From IMG/VR virus record IMGVR_UViG_3300042197_000731, positions 59,285-123,284 of that record: a DNA stretch of 64,000 nt. One strand, written 5' to 3'. Shown in pieces: positions 41,351 through 49,632 of the stretch. Both the position numbers and the translations under genes were made by a program. Every line of letters begins with the position of its first letter. Positions within the stretch are counted from its first letter, which is position 1. Below the pieces are notes generated by a model. That model was not told the DNA's origin, did not search any database, and saw nothing but the letters and a program-made list of their open reading frames with translations. This DNA comes from a virus.

Positions 41351-41761
41351 TTAAATTTCCCTAGATTTTACTACGAACCAACCTATTTTTTTCAAATCTT
41401 CGATGATTTCTTCCGTTACAACACCTTCATTTACGGATCCACCATTTGAACTTCCATCATCGTTGATGATTCCACTACAGTACCAATCCAAATAATCACC
41501 GCTGCCAATGATATCAGCGATTAGTCCGCCAGCATAACGCCAACTACAAGACCATGTATCATCTGTAAGAATAGGCCATACTTCATCTTTTCTAAACTGA
41601 TTATTACATAGGGCAGCATATAAGTTTTGAGCATATACATTATTGCTGCGAACTTTTTCGACTAACCAATCAGTTGACATCAACTCTTTTTCTAGATCAA
41701 ATTTTTGTTCATCATTCATATTGTGGAACAGATACACTGCCATTCTTGACTTCAGGAACAT
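41351..41761 (-). CDS. conserved phage hypothetical protein
   Basis: 136 residues. YAQNLYAALCNNQFRKDEVW and WSCSWRYAGGLIADIIGSGD, then DYLDWYCSG, belong to a small phage family of unknown function (from memory). The start may be the ATG at 41761 or the in-frame ATG at 41743; the latter shortens the overlap with the upstream gene. Confidence 0.64.
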   Translation of the reverse strand: MFLKSRMAVYLFHNMNDEQKFDLEKELMSTDWLVEKVRSNNVYAQNLYAALCNNQFRKDEVWPILTDDTWSCSWRYAGGLIADIIGSGDYLDWYCSGIINDDGSSNGGSVNEGVVTEEIIEDLKKIGWFVVKSREI

Positions 41762-41903
41762 TTGTCCATGGACCAGGACATGTTTCTGTTACAGGAAGTA
41801 CATCACCATCTGGATAAGTGTGTTCTAAACGTGTTTTTCTTTCAAGAATTCTATACTGTAGAATTCGTGAAGATCCATTATTCAGCCATCGTAGTTCTAA
41901 CAT
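41712..41903 (-). CDS. small conserved hypothetical protein
   Basis: 63 residues, beta-rich: LELRWLNNGSSRILQYRILE and a Pro-rich end GPWTNVPEVKNGSVSVP. The pattern (LQYR ... W-x-D/N-V-P) recurs in short phage proteins. It overlaps the genes on both sides by 50 and 26 nt. Confidence 0.55.
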   Translation of the reverse strand: MLELRWLNNGSSRILQYRILERKTRLEHTYPDGDVLPVTETCPGPWTNVPEVKNGSVSVPQYE

Positions 41904-42171
41904 TTTTCTTTTTCTTCTTTACTTCTTCAAGTGCCACTAGTGGCTTAATTTTGTCATGTGACGTAGTTATGATAGATACCCACTCACTGTTGATTTTGAT
42001 TGGGAGATATAGATGAATCATCACTCGTGGCGGACTATCAACATATACTTTACTATCAATATACACTGATCCCGTAAACGGAATTCCTTCGTGATGACCA
42101 TATACACGATCACCTAAAAAGTATGTAGGTTTATAAGTTACCGTGTCAAAATATTTCTTCAAGCCAGACAT
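41878..42171 (-). CDS. conserved phage hypothetical protein
   Basis: 97 residues from the ATG at 42171 (MSGLKKYFDTV). YFLGDRVYGHHEGIPFTGSV and RVMIHLYLPIKINSEW indicate a small beta-barrel-like domain known from phage genomes without function. It overlaps its neighbours at both ends. Confidence 0.62.
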   Translation of the reverse strand: MSGLKKYFDTVTYKPTYFLGDRVYGHHEGIPFTGSVYIDSKVYVDSPPRVMIHLYLPIKINSEWVSIITTSHDKIKPLVALEEVKKKKKNVRTTMAE

Positions 42172-42365
42172 TCTGCCCACCTTAGATTGAATAACATTGC
42201 GGATTTTGGATCGGTAAAGATAAAACGATATGATCCCAAAATAAAATCATCAAATTGTACAGCATAGTTTTTGCTCACTACATCATTAGTCCACTCTATC
42301 ATTGATTGTAGTGTATCTTCATTTACTGTACGAACTTTTATACTTATTTTTTGAGGATATTCCAT
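42159..42365 (-). CDS. small hypothetical protein
   Basis: 68 residues, ferredoxin-like alpha/beta pattern (ISIKVRTVNEDTLQSMIEW; YRFIFTDPKSAMLFNLRW). Unknown. It overlaps the upstream gene by 22 nt. Confidence 0.56.
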   Translation of the reverse strand: MEYPQKISIKVRTVNEDTLQSMIEWTNDVVSKNYAVQFDDFILGSYRFIFTDPKSAMLFNLRWAECLA

Positions 42366-42706
42366 ACTTTTTCTTTGCCTACAATTTCTTTTTCTAGTTC
42401 TCGATATCTATCGCCAAGTTCTTTCAGTTCCGACCAACGTTCTTCTAACTCTGGGTTTACTTGAAGAATAGCCAATCTACTATTGATAGTATTTAGGGTA
42501 TCCATTAAACTAACATTGCCTATTTTTATATCTGCGCCGTCGGTTAAATGCAGACCATTGCTATATGATGTCGTTGAGTCAGTGCTAAAAATATATGGAG
42601 ATAAAGTAGAACTTGAAACTGAAATGTTACCAAACCCAGTGTATTGATCAGATAACGTAACATTCATTGTTTCAATTACAGCATCTAAATCATCATTTTG
42701 TATCAT
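42344..42706 (-). CDS. conserved phage protein with C-terminal coiled coil
   Basis: 120 residues. The first 60 are Ser/Thr-rich; then DTLNTINSRLAILQVNPELEE and RWSELKELGDRYRELEKEIV form a coiled coil ending KVWNILKK. The same C-terminal coil is common in small virion-associated proteins of myoviruses. It is coupled by a 4-nt overlap to the phosphoesterase gene. Confidence 0.65.
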   Translation of the reverse strand: MIQNDDLDAVIETMNVTLSDQYTGFGNISVSSSTLSPYIFSTDSTTSYSNGLHLTDGADIKIGNVSLMDTLNTINSRLAILQVNPELEERWSELKELGDRYRELEKEIVGKEKVWNILKK

Positions 42707-43548
42707 GTAATCTCCACTGTTTTATTAATATCCCACTCTGTCTCCTCATATCCCTCATAGCCACGTGGGTTACATACAACTCGGGTAGATCCAATCATGT
42801 AATCATATGGACTATGAACATGCCCATGAGTCCACAACTTAATACAAGGATGATCTAGAATAAACTCGGATAGATCGCTAGCATATCCTCCGTTCATATG
42901 GTGATCTTTGGCATACCTAGGATGAATAGATTGGCGAGATGGCGCATGATGAGTAACAACTACGTATTTCTTCGTAGTATCACTATCAATTACATCACCA
43001 ATATATTTCAAACTGGCACGATGGCGGTCAATTGTATGTGCTGGCCTAAGTTTCGTGTATCCATGTCCGTCATGACGAATGATACGATAATCATTCATGC
43101 CATTTTGAAGAGTGTAAAGTGTAATAGGATCACCACGATTACAGTCAGTCCATAGCGTACTGCCAACGAAAGTGAACTCGCCGATTTCCTTACATTCGTT
43201 TTCTAGAAAATAAATGTTGGGAAACTTGCTACATTCTTCCCGTAGATAGTCTAGACTAGCAATCCAGTTTCCATGATAGAACTCATGGTTTCCCGCAATA
43301 TAGATTACATGTGGAAATTGATCACTACAGCGCCTCAAAAAGTCACGAAATCGCAGTGCGGTTTGTTGCCTACGACCCAGATCTTCAAGATTGACACTAC
43401 TATACATCCCGTAATTCATTTCAGGATGATTATGTAGATCTTCAGCGACAAGAATATCACCGCTGAGAATTAGTACATCACACCCGTCATTAATGATATT
43501 GATATCGCTAAACTCAAGGTGTAAGTCGGAAACTATTTTGATTTTCAT
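42703..43548 (-). CDS. calcineurin-like metallophosphoesterase
   Basis: 281 residues. The five phosphoesterase motifs are present: KIVSDLHLEF (DxH), VLILSGDIL (GD), YIAGNHEFYHG (GNHE), VVTHHAP and LWTHGHVHSPYD (GHxH). It is a dinuclear-metal hydrolase for phosphomono- or diesters; the substrate is unknown. It overlaps the genes on both sides by 4 nt. Confidence 0.9.
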   Translation of the reverse strand: MKIKIVSDLHLEFSDINIINDGCDVLILSGDILVAEDLHNHPEMNYGMYSSVNLEDLGRRQQTALRFRDFLRRCSDQFPHVIYIAGNHEFYHGNWIASLDYLREECSKFPNIYFLENECKEIGEFTFVGSTLWTDCNRGDPITLYTLQNGMNDYRIIRHDGHGYTKLRPAHTIDRHRASLKYIGDVIDSDTTKKYVVVTHHAPSRQSIHPRYAKDHHMNGGYASDLSEFILDHPCIKLWTHGHVHSPYDYMIGSTRVVCNPRGYEGYEETEWDINKTVEIT

Positions 43549-43727
43549 TCTTCATTATCCATATTAAACTTGCCGCTACGCAGCATTTGATTTTCTTTCG
43601 CCCGAACACGATTTCTAAGAACCTTCTTAGTGCCGCGACTATGCTTGGCAGCATTACCCCACTCAGTAGAAAATTGACGTTCACTGAACCGTTGAGGTTG
43701 ATTGGACTTGTTTGCCGACTTGCTCAT
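43545..43727 (-). CDS. small basic hypothetical protein
   Basis: 60 residues from the ATG at 43727 (MSKSANKSNQPQRFSERQF). Highly basic, probably disordered, possibly nucleic-acid binding. It is coupled to the phosphoesterase (ATGA). Confidence 0.52.
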   Translation of the reverse strand: MSKSANKSNQPQRFSERQFSTEWGNAAKHSRGTKKVLRNRVRAKENQMLRSGKFNMDNEE

Positions 43728-43780
43728 GATTACCAACAGAATTAAGGAGATATGTATTCTATGTCAGACCGTATTAAAAG

Positions 43781-44053
43781 TCAAATTTCGTCTACGGAAA
43801 TAATGTTTGAAATTTTAAAACTACGCCAGCCACTGTTTTCAGTATCCCAGACACTAATAAGTTCTGGGCTTGATTTACGTTTTGTGCCTTCTGTGACAGG
43901 CGCTGGTGGCAAAATATCTGATCGTAGTGTACAGCGAAGTGTACGCTCCGAACCGTCTACTTTGGTAAATTTTACAGAATAAGTTCCGCTCTTAAGAAGA
44001 TCGCGCAGAAACTGCGAGGTCTCGGCGGTAGTGTTTTGCTTGAAATTAATCAT
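43781..44053 (-). CDS. SH3-like conserved phage protein (DUF2693 type)
   Basis: 90 residues. LKSGTYSVKFTKVDGSERTL, then RSDILPP and LISVWDTENSGWRSFKI form a small beta barrel widespread in phages, with the WxxxNxxWRSF signature. Function unknown. It follows the ligase by 3 nt. Confidence 0.74.
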   Translation of the reverse strand: MINFKQNTTAETSQFLRDLLKSGTYSVKFTKVDGSERTLRCTLRSDILPPAPVTEGTKRKSSPELISVWDTENSGWRSFKISNIISVDEI

Positions 44054-44056
44054 AAT

Positions 44057-45370
44057 TTAGATCTTTTCTCCAGGAATAAAGCCACGAAAATGTAGGAAAC
44101 GAGGGAAACGCAGGCTATACGTACCGTCCTGGTTCATTGTAATAGCATCAGCACGAATTTCAACGACTTGACCAATAAGGCTAGAACGGTTAATCCAAAA
44201 CAGATCACGATCACTATCGCTAAAACCACTGCCGCAATTGACGGAAATATTTTTCCCGAGATCGGATCCGGAGCAAACCAATGCGCCCAGGCGTCCGACA
44301 TTTCGTCCAGTACCTTCTTCAACATCAACAATCTCCAGACTTACCTCAATAAAAGGCTTGAGTTTTAGCCAACTTACTGTACGCTTACATTCATATGGAG
44401 CATCAGTATTCTTGATCATGATACCTTCATAGCCGCCATCAATCGCAATTTGATTGATTTCACGGAATCGACGTTGACCCTCTTCAGTATCAAGATCAAC
44501 CAACTCCTGTTCTAGAACTTCTACGTTCGGCGTTTCTTCTCGCCACAGATCCTTCCATGCCTGCAACTTAATACTACGTTGACATTGAGGACGATCCCAT
44601 TTGCCAGCCTGAAATGCTTCAAGTGTAATGAAATCAAACAGATGAAGAACAGCATCACCCGCGTTTACGTTACTCTTGCGATGAATTTGCTTCATCAAAT
44701 CCTGAAAACTGCTGCTCATGACTTCACCATCAAAGACAACAGGTTCAGTAATACCAGTAACGGTACGACGGAATTGTTCCTTGATATGTTCAAAGTTCAC
44801 CAGTTCTTTGCCATTACGGCTGAATTGATCCACTCGTCCATCAGGATAAACAACAGTCAGAACACGAACACCATCCAACTTGACTTCAATCAACTTCTTA
44901 CCAGAAAGTTTGGATTCGTGATTAGCACTGTCTTGAGCCAGTTGACAACTAAACACAGGAATAGTATACTGCGGCCAATGGTCTTCAACAACCTTGTTGA
45001 TAGTTTTTTCGCTAACACCACAGCGTAGATCCTTAATCAGAATACGACGATACCATCCATTCCACTGTGTGTTTGTGGAATGATCCATCATATCTTCGAT
45101 CAGATCACGCGCCGCATTGCCGGTAATTTCACGATTAATTAGCCGATTAACATTTGCGACAAATGAAGACCATGGATAACCACCGCCATCAGTGCCACTA
45201 CGTTCAGGCACTTGTTTGATGCCGAACGTAATCATAGGATCCAGTGCCAACTTACAGCCGGCAAAGAATTCATCATTGCCAGACTGTGCTTCCGCAAGAA
45301 TAATGGCTTCTTTGTTCAGACGACTGGGATGATTTTCCAGATGATTAATTACACGATAAACGTCGCTCAT
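44057..45370 (-). CDS. ATP-dependent DNA ligase
   Basis: 437 residues from the ATG at 45370 (AAGGAG upstream). The adenylation domain has motif I with the nucleophilic Lys in KLIEVKLDGVRVLTV, motif III HLFDFITLEAF, motif IV GYEGIMIKN and motif V SWLKLKPF. An OB-fold C-terminus carries VEIRADAIT and FPRFLHFRG. An N-terminal DNA-binding domain is present, as in T4 gp30. It seals nicks after Okazaki fragment processing, working with RNase H and the polymerase encoded elsewhere here. Confidence 0.93.
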   Translation of the reverse strand: MSDVYRVINHLENHPSRLNKEAIILAEAQSGNDEFFAGCKLALDPMITFGIKQVPERSGTDGGGYPWSSFVANVNRLINREITGNAARDLIEDMMDHSTNTQWNGWYRRILIKDLRCGVSEKTINKVVEDHWPQYTIPVFSCQLAQDSANHESKLSGKKLIEVKLDGVRVLTVVYPDGRVDQFSRNGKELVNFEHIKEQFRRTVTGITEPVVFDGEVMSSSFQDLMKQIHRKSNVNAGDAVLHLFDFITLEAFQAGKWDRPQCQRSIKLQAWKDLWREETPNVEVLEQELVDLDTEEGQRRFREINQIAIDGGYEGIMIKNTDAPYECKRTVSWLKLKPFIEVSLEIVDVEEGTGRNVGRLGALVCSGSDLGKNISVNCGSGFSDSDRDLFWINRSSLIGQVVEIRADAITMNQDGTYSLRFPRFLHFRGFIPGEKI

Positions 45371-45729
45371 TTCTGTTCTCCTTGAATTTTTGTTGCGTGC
45401 TTGCAACGACCATGAAACTTAAAACCGGTACACGAACACACAAACCGACCATCGATTTTGCTAACAGTATAACTATCACCTTTGCTGCCCGCAACTGTCC
45501 AGGTAGGATGTGCGGGTTTTTCTTGCGTAGGCAACGCACCAAACGTATTAGCAACCTTGGCAAAAGTACGACCACGAGTGTCAAACCCCATGGGCTTACT
45601 AAAGATGGTAAGATTGTTAGTACCAGCACGAACATACCCAATCATCTTGCTCTTGCTATCGTTAAGCAAGTAGATATGATTGGGAACTTCGCTAGAATTC
45701 CATTTGGTGGTTTCTTGATAGAACTGCAT
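45367..45729 (-). CDS. SWIM-type zinc-finger conserved protein
   Basis: 120 residues from the ATG at 45729 (MQFYQETTKW); a longer start at 45741 is possible. The C-terminus YTVSKIDGRFVCSCTGFKFH then GRCKHATKIQ has the CxCx(n)CxH SWIM zinc pattern, associated with nucleic-acid or protein contacts. The protein family is common in T4-like cyanophages (from memory). It overlaps the ligase start by 4 nt (ATGA). Confidence 0.78.
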   Translation of the reverse strand: MQFYQETTKWNSSEVPNHIYLLNDSKSKMIGYVRAGTNNLTIFSKPMGFDTRGRTFAKVANTFGALPTQEKPAHPTWTVAGSKGDSYTVSKIDGRFVCSCTGFKFHGRCKHATKIQGEQK

Positions 45730-45783
45730 GTGTTGTCGCATCAAATGTCTAAGATGCTAGTGTACATCATGTCCTATTTTGTG

Positions 45784-46386
45784 TCAAATTTTTCCTGCTA
45801 ATACTATACGGCAAATATGTTCGGTTCTCTCAATATGCTCGAATGCTCTCCATGGCGAAGTGTCTACCGCAATAACTCCATGTCGGTCCATACCTACGAT
45901 ATTATATTTGATTTTACCCGTCACAGGATGATATCCAATATTTTTAACGCAGGCATCCGCTAATTCTTTAGTAATAGGCGGAATTAATGGTACATTAGGC
46001 GCTACACTAGTATATCTACTAAGTTCTGGAAATTCTTTAAGTAAATCTGGTAATTGAATTCCAGCATACATCGCAGCAACAGTGTATGTAGGATGAAAAT
46101 GTAATATAACTCGTACTTCAGTATCAATTACATTTTGAAGTGCTAAGTGTAGTGGTAATTCACCACTGGGTTTTAGATTATGACTTACATCAGTATATGG
46201 CAAACTTTCACCAGATAATGTTACTTTTTTAAACATTTCTGGCTGTAGAGTTTGTTTTCTAATACCACTGGGCGTTACATAAAAATGATCACGATCATGC
46301 CATCGTATACTAGCATTACCATCTCTGGCAGTAATCCAATTACGACGATATGCTTCCTCGAATAATTCAGAGATAGTTTCTAACAT
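45784..46386 (-). CDS. class II aldolase/adducin family enzyme
   Basis: 200 residues. The zinc-enzyme pattern is present: ARDGNASIRW, LKPSGELPLHLALQ (Glu), ILHFHPTYTVA (two His) and GMDRHGVIAV with the late HIERTEHICR (His). The family includes L-fuculose-phosphate aldolase and methylthioribulose-phosphate dehydratase (MtnB). The sequence alone does not decide which. As an auxiliary metabolic gene it would cleave or dehydrate a sugar phosphate. The start lies 1 nt after the stop of the ahpD-like fragment. Confidence 0.85.
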   Translation of the reverse strand: MLETISELFEEAYRRNWITARDGNASIRWHDRDHFYVTPSGIRKQTLQPEMFKKVTLSGESLPYTDVSHNLKPSGELPLHLALQNVIDTEVRVILHFHPTYTVAAMYAGIQLPDLLKEFPELSRYTSVAPNVPLIPPITKELADACVKNIGYHPVTGKIKYNIVGMDRHGVIAVDTSPWRAFEHIERTEHICRIVLAGKI

Positions 46387-46387
46387 A

Positions 46388-46504
46388 TTATGAATTTAGT
46401 AAACGACTAACAGATGTAATTACGGCAGAAATACGTCCAATATCACGTAATTGTTCTACAGTATAACCTTCTTTCTTTAGTGTATCGTAGTGTGCCTTAC
46501 TCAT
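46388..46504 (-). pseudogene. partial copy of the ahpD 3' end
   Basis: 38 codons from an ATG at 46504. The peptide KEGYTVEQLRDIGRISAV followed by ITSVSRLLNS matches the last 36 residues of the complete AhpD at 47384-47902 at 25 positions. The cysteines of the AhpD active site lie upstream of the copied part and are missing. The DNA has diverged at many codon positions, so the copy is not recent. It could still be translated as a small protein. The homing endonuclease gene lies between the copy and the intact gene. Confidence 0.78.
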
Positions 46505-46509
46505 TGATG

Positions 46510-46557
46510 TTATATACCTTTGCTAAAGCCCGCGTCTGAGACGGTTAATGATGTCAT
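46510..46557 (-). CDS. 15-codon leader peptide candidate
   Basis: ATG at 46557, 15 codons (MTSLTVSDAGFSKGI), stop TAA, preceded by AAAGGAG 7 nt upstream, one of the strongest ribosome-binding sites in the window. It starts the unit that continues with the ahpD fragment and the aldolase. No homologue recognised; it may be the 5' end of a decayed gene or a leader peptide. Confidence 0.4.
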   Translation of the reverse strand: MTSLTVSDAGFSKGI

Positions 46558-46625
46558 ATTATGACTCCTTTATATGTTATTGCCTAACAAACTTCGACAC
46601 GAGGTACTCTGTTTAGGATGCTATC

Positions 46626-46654
46626 AGCATAGCAAAAGTATTTATACTTGTCAA
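46626..46654 (-). promoter_or_regulatory. overlapping sigma70-like and late promoter
   Basis: Minus strand: TTGACA (46649-46654), 17-nt spacer, TATGCT (46626-46631). Within the spacer a complete TATAAATA (46639-46646) is framed by AAGTAT/ATACTT arms. Both classes of promoter would transcribe the 15-codon reading frame at 46557 and the aldolase unit. Confidence 0.5.
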
Positions 46655-46682
46655 CAAGTAATTAAACTAATTTTGCCAAAAA

Positions 46683-47372
46683 TTATTCTTTTGATTTACA
46701 GTTGTCGCCGTGCCAACGATTGAACATTCCAGAACTAACTGTCTTGCTACAATGTCCGCAGGTTTTTTTGATTTGGCTTGGGTGTGTTCCGTTTGCCAGT
46801 TGATTCTTTACAGACTGTCCGCCCAAAAAGTTATGACTACCTTCTGCTACTCGTTTTTGGTTAGTTTTACGAGATACTTCTCCGCCCAAAAACGGATGGG
46901 TTCCATTCTTGACTTTTACTAACTCTTTTTCACGAGCCCAATCTTTGTCCAAAAAGGTATGGTTGCCTTCTGCTATTCGTTTTAGATTTCGCTGTGATGC
47001 TTTGTCACTGTCTTGCCAGTGATGCTCGCCTGCTTCTACCAAACGCTGTTGTGTTCGCTTTTGAATCTTACCGCCCAAAAAGTTATGTGTGCCATTCTCA
47101 ACTGCTTCTAATGCCGCCATTCTTGACAGGTTAGATTTTTCTTCAGGGCGCATCTTTAGTGCTCCAGAGATCAACAAACAAGCATACCAGTCTCCTTGAC
47201 TGTGGTGTATGTCGTAGTGTTCTTGGATAGTGACTGCTTTTAAGTTTGACGGATCATTGTTAGTATGATCCCCGTCAATGTGATGTATTTCATAAGAGCG
47301 TCCATCAGCATCAACGGGTATCTTACCGTGGTGCTTTTGATATATGTTTCTATAAGATCTATCTCGTCTCAT
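46683..47372 (-). CDS. HNH homing endonuclease with NGTHxFLGG repeats
   Basis: 229 residues from the ATG at 47372. The HNH core is near the N-terminus: YEIHHIDGDHTNNDPSNLKA then EHYDIHH. It is followed by about six DNA-recognition repeats of the type xxGTHxFLGG (NGTHNFLGG, EGNHTFLDK, NGTHPFLGG, EGSHNFLGG, NGTHPSQ). A C-terminal zinc finger, CGHCSKTVSSGMFNRWHGDN with a final C, closes the protein. It starts 11 nt after the ahpD stop and is flanked downstream by a decayed ahpD tail. The ATAAATA motif ends 5 nt before the ATG and no Shine-Dalgarno is seen. Confidence 0.88.
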   Translation of the reverse strand: MRRDRSYRNIYQKHHGKIPVDADGRSYEIHHIDGDHTNNDPSNLKAVTIQEHYDIHHSQGDWYACLLISGALKMRPEEKSNLSRMAALEAVENGTHNFLGGKIQKRTQQRLVEAGEHHWQDSDKASQRNLKRIAEGNHTFLDKDWAREKELVKVKNGTHPFLGGEVSRKTNQKRVAEGSHNFLGGQSVKNQLANGTHPSQIKKTCGHCSKTVSSGMFNRWHGDNCKSKE

Positions 47373-47377
47373 AGAAA

Positions 47378-47384
47378 TATTTAT
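47378..47384 (-). promoter_or_regulatory. late promoter motif (ATAAATA), possibly leaderless
   Basis: Overlaps the TGA of ahpD and ends 5 nt before the endonuclease ATG at 47372. Confidence 0.45.
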
Positions 47385-47902
47385 CAACTATTCAGCACCT
47401 TCGCTACACTATTCATTACTGCCGCGATTCTACCTATGTCTCGTAGTTGCTCTACGGTATAGCCCATAGCCTTCAAGCCTTTGTAATGAGCAGAAATACA
47501 AAATTCGCATTTGCCAACAATACTAGCGGCCAAACTATATGCTTCAAAACGTGCTTTTGTAGTGCCGCCATGTGTGGCAATAGCATTCATTCTCAATTGT
47601 GCCGGTAGGCCCTTGAGTTGTTCATCGCCCGTCATTTCAACGTATGGATACCATACATTGTTTTGTGCCATAATACTAGCAGCGGTAATTGCGGCCTCTG
47701 CCTCTTTACGATCAGCAATTTGTGAATGTAGCCATGTCCAGAATCCGCTTCTGCCCGTAGCAAACGCTGCTGCTAGTGCTACGGCTTCAGCCTCTTCAAC
47801 AGGCAGAGAACTGCGTTTAATAACGGCATCTAAATTTAGTTTTGTGTCTTTAGCATAATCAGGAATACTATTTTCCTTTAATGCGTCTACCCATTGAGTC
47901 AT
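47384..47902 (-). CDS. ahpD: AhpD-like alkylhydroperoxidase
   Basis: 172 residues, close to the 177 of mycobacterial AhpD, and likewise two-domain all-alpha. The active site is FEAYSLAASIVGKCEFCISA: Glu120, Cys132, Cys135 and His139 match the Glu/CxxC/His relay. AhpD reduces AhpC using electrons from a lipoyl carrier. ahpC lies two genes upstream in the same transcription unit, which supports the pairing. A partial copy of its 3' end occurs at 46388-46504. Confidence 0.85.
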   Translation of the reverse strand: MTQWVDALKENSIPDYAKDTKLNLDAVIKRSSLPVEEAEAVALAAAFATGRSGFWTWLHSQIADRKEAEAAITAASIMAQNNVWYPYVEMTGDEQLKGLPAQLRMNAIATHGGTTKARFEAYSLAASIVGKCEFCISAHYKGLKAMGYTVEQLRDIGRIAAVMNSVAKVLNS

Positions 47903-47911
47903 TATTTTCCT

Positions 47912-49036
47912 TTACTTTAAAAATACATCGTTAATTTGTCTGTTCACTTTGATAAATGTAGTACATTTAGGTAGTTGTTTTAGGCTAGGTGCGCCAACAT
48001 AGGTACATGTACTGCGTAAACCACCTAATAAATCAAGAATAGTAGTTTCAGCGGGACCTCTGTAAGGCACTTCTACTGTTCTGCCTTCACTGCTGCGATA
48101 ATTAGCAACACCACCATGATGTTTAGTCATAGCGGTATCACTACTCATGCCGTAAAACTCTACCATCTTTTTTGAAACATATTTTGGATGATATCTAACA
48201 TGTGGCATAAGCAGGCTGTTATCATTATGATTACCTATGTTGATTTTATCTTGCTCAGTTGATTGATAAACGTGTTCAACTATTGTGCCACCGCCCTCAT
48301 CATGACCTGCTAACATGCCACCGAGCATAACAAAATCTGCGCCGGCACCAAATGCTTTAGCCACATCGCCTGGGCAAGTACAGCCCCCATCAGCAATAAT
48401 ATGGGCATCGAGGCCATGCGCCGCATCAGCGCATTCAATAATCGCCGAAAGCTGCGGATAACCAACGCCAGTCTGAATCCTAGTGGTACATACCGATCCC
48501 GGCCCAATTCCAACTTTGACAATATCTGCTCCTCGTAGTATCAATTCCTGGGTCATATCAGCAGTGACCACATTACCGGCAATTATGGTAGCAGTTGGAA
48601 ACGACCGTCTAATCTGTGATACATATTCTCCGAAATGTTCACTGTATCCATTAGCGATATCAATACAAATGAATTGTATGCTAGGATTGTTTTTCAATAC
48701 ATAATTTAGTTTGCGAAAATCAGACTCGCTGGTTCCGGAAGTAACTGCGAAATAATTCTTATCTAACGCACTTATATTAGACTTGATATCTTCTTCTTGA
48801 TATGATTTCACCAAGCAGGTAAACATTCCATGCTTTTGTAATGTGATTGCCATGGCAAATGTACCTACGCCGTCCATATTACTGGCCATTATAGGTACAC
48901 CTTGCCATGTTCGTCCGCTATGTTTAAACCGATATTCACGATTTAGCGACACCTCTTTGCGGCTGCTCAAGGTGCTGCGTTTTGGACGAATTAACACATC
49001 ACGAAAATCAAGTTTTGTATCTTCTTCAATTCTCAT
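47912..49036 (-). CDS. guaC: GMP reductase
   Basis: 374 residues, TIM barrel of the IMPDH/GMPR family without CBS domains. [20 protein letters not shown] holds the catalytic Cys and loop; [20 protein letters not shown] and [13 protein letters not shown] bind phosphate; the N-terminal [18 protein letters not shown] is typical of GuaC. It converts GMP to IMP with NADPH, returning guanine nucleotides to the adenine branch. The role in a phage may be to rebalance purines. It stops 9 nt before ahpD and follows ahpC by 17 nt. Confidence 0.9.
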   Translation of the reverse strand: MRIEEDTKLDFRDVLIRPKRSTLSSRKEVSLNREYRFKHSGRTWQGVPIMASNMDGVGTFAMAITLQKHGMFTCLVKSYQEEDIKSNISALDKNYFAVTSGTSESDFRKLNYVLKNNPSIQFICIDIANGYSEHFGEYVSQIRRSFPTATIIAGNVVTADMTQELILRGADIVKVGIGPGSVCTTRIQTGVGYPQLSAIIECADAAHGLDAHIIADGGCTCPGDVAKAFGAGADFVMLGGMLAGHDEGGGTIVEHVYQSTEQDKINIGNHNDNSLLMPHVRYHPKYVSKKMVEFYGMSSDTAMTKHHGGVANYRSSEGRTVEVPYRGPAETTILDLLGGLRSTCTYVGAPSLKQLPKCTTFIKVNRQINDVFLK

Positions 49037-49053
49037 GTGTGTTTATCTAGATG

Positions 49054-49611
49054 TTATAGAGTTTCGCCGCCTACAGTGCGGTTACAGGCACAAAGTTCAC
49101 CCGTTTGTAGCGCATCTAAAACTCGTAGAGTTTCTTCTGGACTACGACCAACATTTAGGTTGTTGACGGTAACGTGTTGAATAACGTTATCTGGATCAAC
49201 AATAAATGTAGCACGAAGTGCCGCGCCGGCTGGATTGAAGAATACGCCTAATTGTTCAACTAGACTTAGGTTTACAAATTCTTCACCGTCCCATGAACCA
49301 CGTTGTGTATCAGCGAATTGAATATGACGGATCTTACCTAGATCGTCGTGATTACGTTGCCATGCCAGTTTACAGAACTCGTTATCAGTGCTGCCCGTTA
49401 GTAGTACAGCATCCCGATCAGCAAAATCTTGGAACAACTTGTCATAAGCAACAATTTCTGTTGGGCATACGAAAGTAAAATCCTTTGGATAAAAGACAAT
49501 TACCTTCCACTTGCCAGGAAAACTGGCTGGAGTAATATCAAAAAACTGATCACTACCTGGATTAACACCAGTAACTACAAATTGTTCTAACTTATCACCT
49601 ACTGTTTTCAT
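49054..49611 (-). CDS. ahpC: AhpC-type peroxiredoxin
   Basis: 185 residues, thioredoxin fold. The peroxidatic Cys is Cys49 in YPKDFTFVCPTEIVAYDKLF. The C-terminal GELCACNRTVGGETL (Cys174 and Cys176) matches the CxC resolving arrangement of the mycobacterial AhpC that is reduced by AhpD rather than AhpF. It detoxifies H2O2, organic peroxides and peroxynitrite. It is co-transcribed with guaC and ahpD. Confidence 0.93.
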   Translation of the reverse strand: MKTVGDKLEQFVVTGVNPGSDQFFDITPASFPGKWKVIVFYPKDFTFVCPTEIVAYDKLFQDFADRDAVLLTGSTDNEFCKLAWQRNHDDLGKIRHIQFADTQRGSWDGEEFVNLSLVEQLGVFFNPAGAALRATFIVDPDNVIQHVTVNNLNVGRSPEETLRVLDALQTGELCACNRTVGGETL

Positions 49612-49632
49612 ATTTTCCTTATTGTGAAATAA

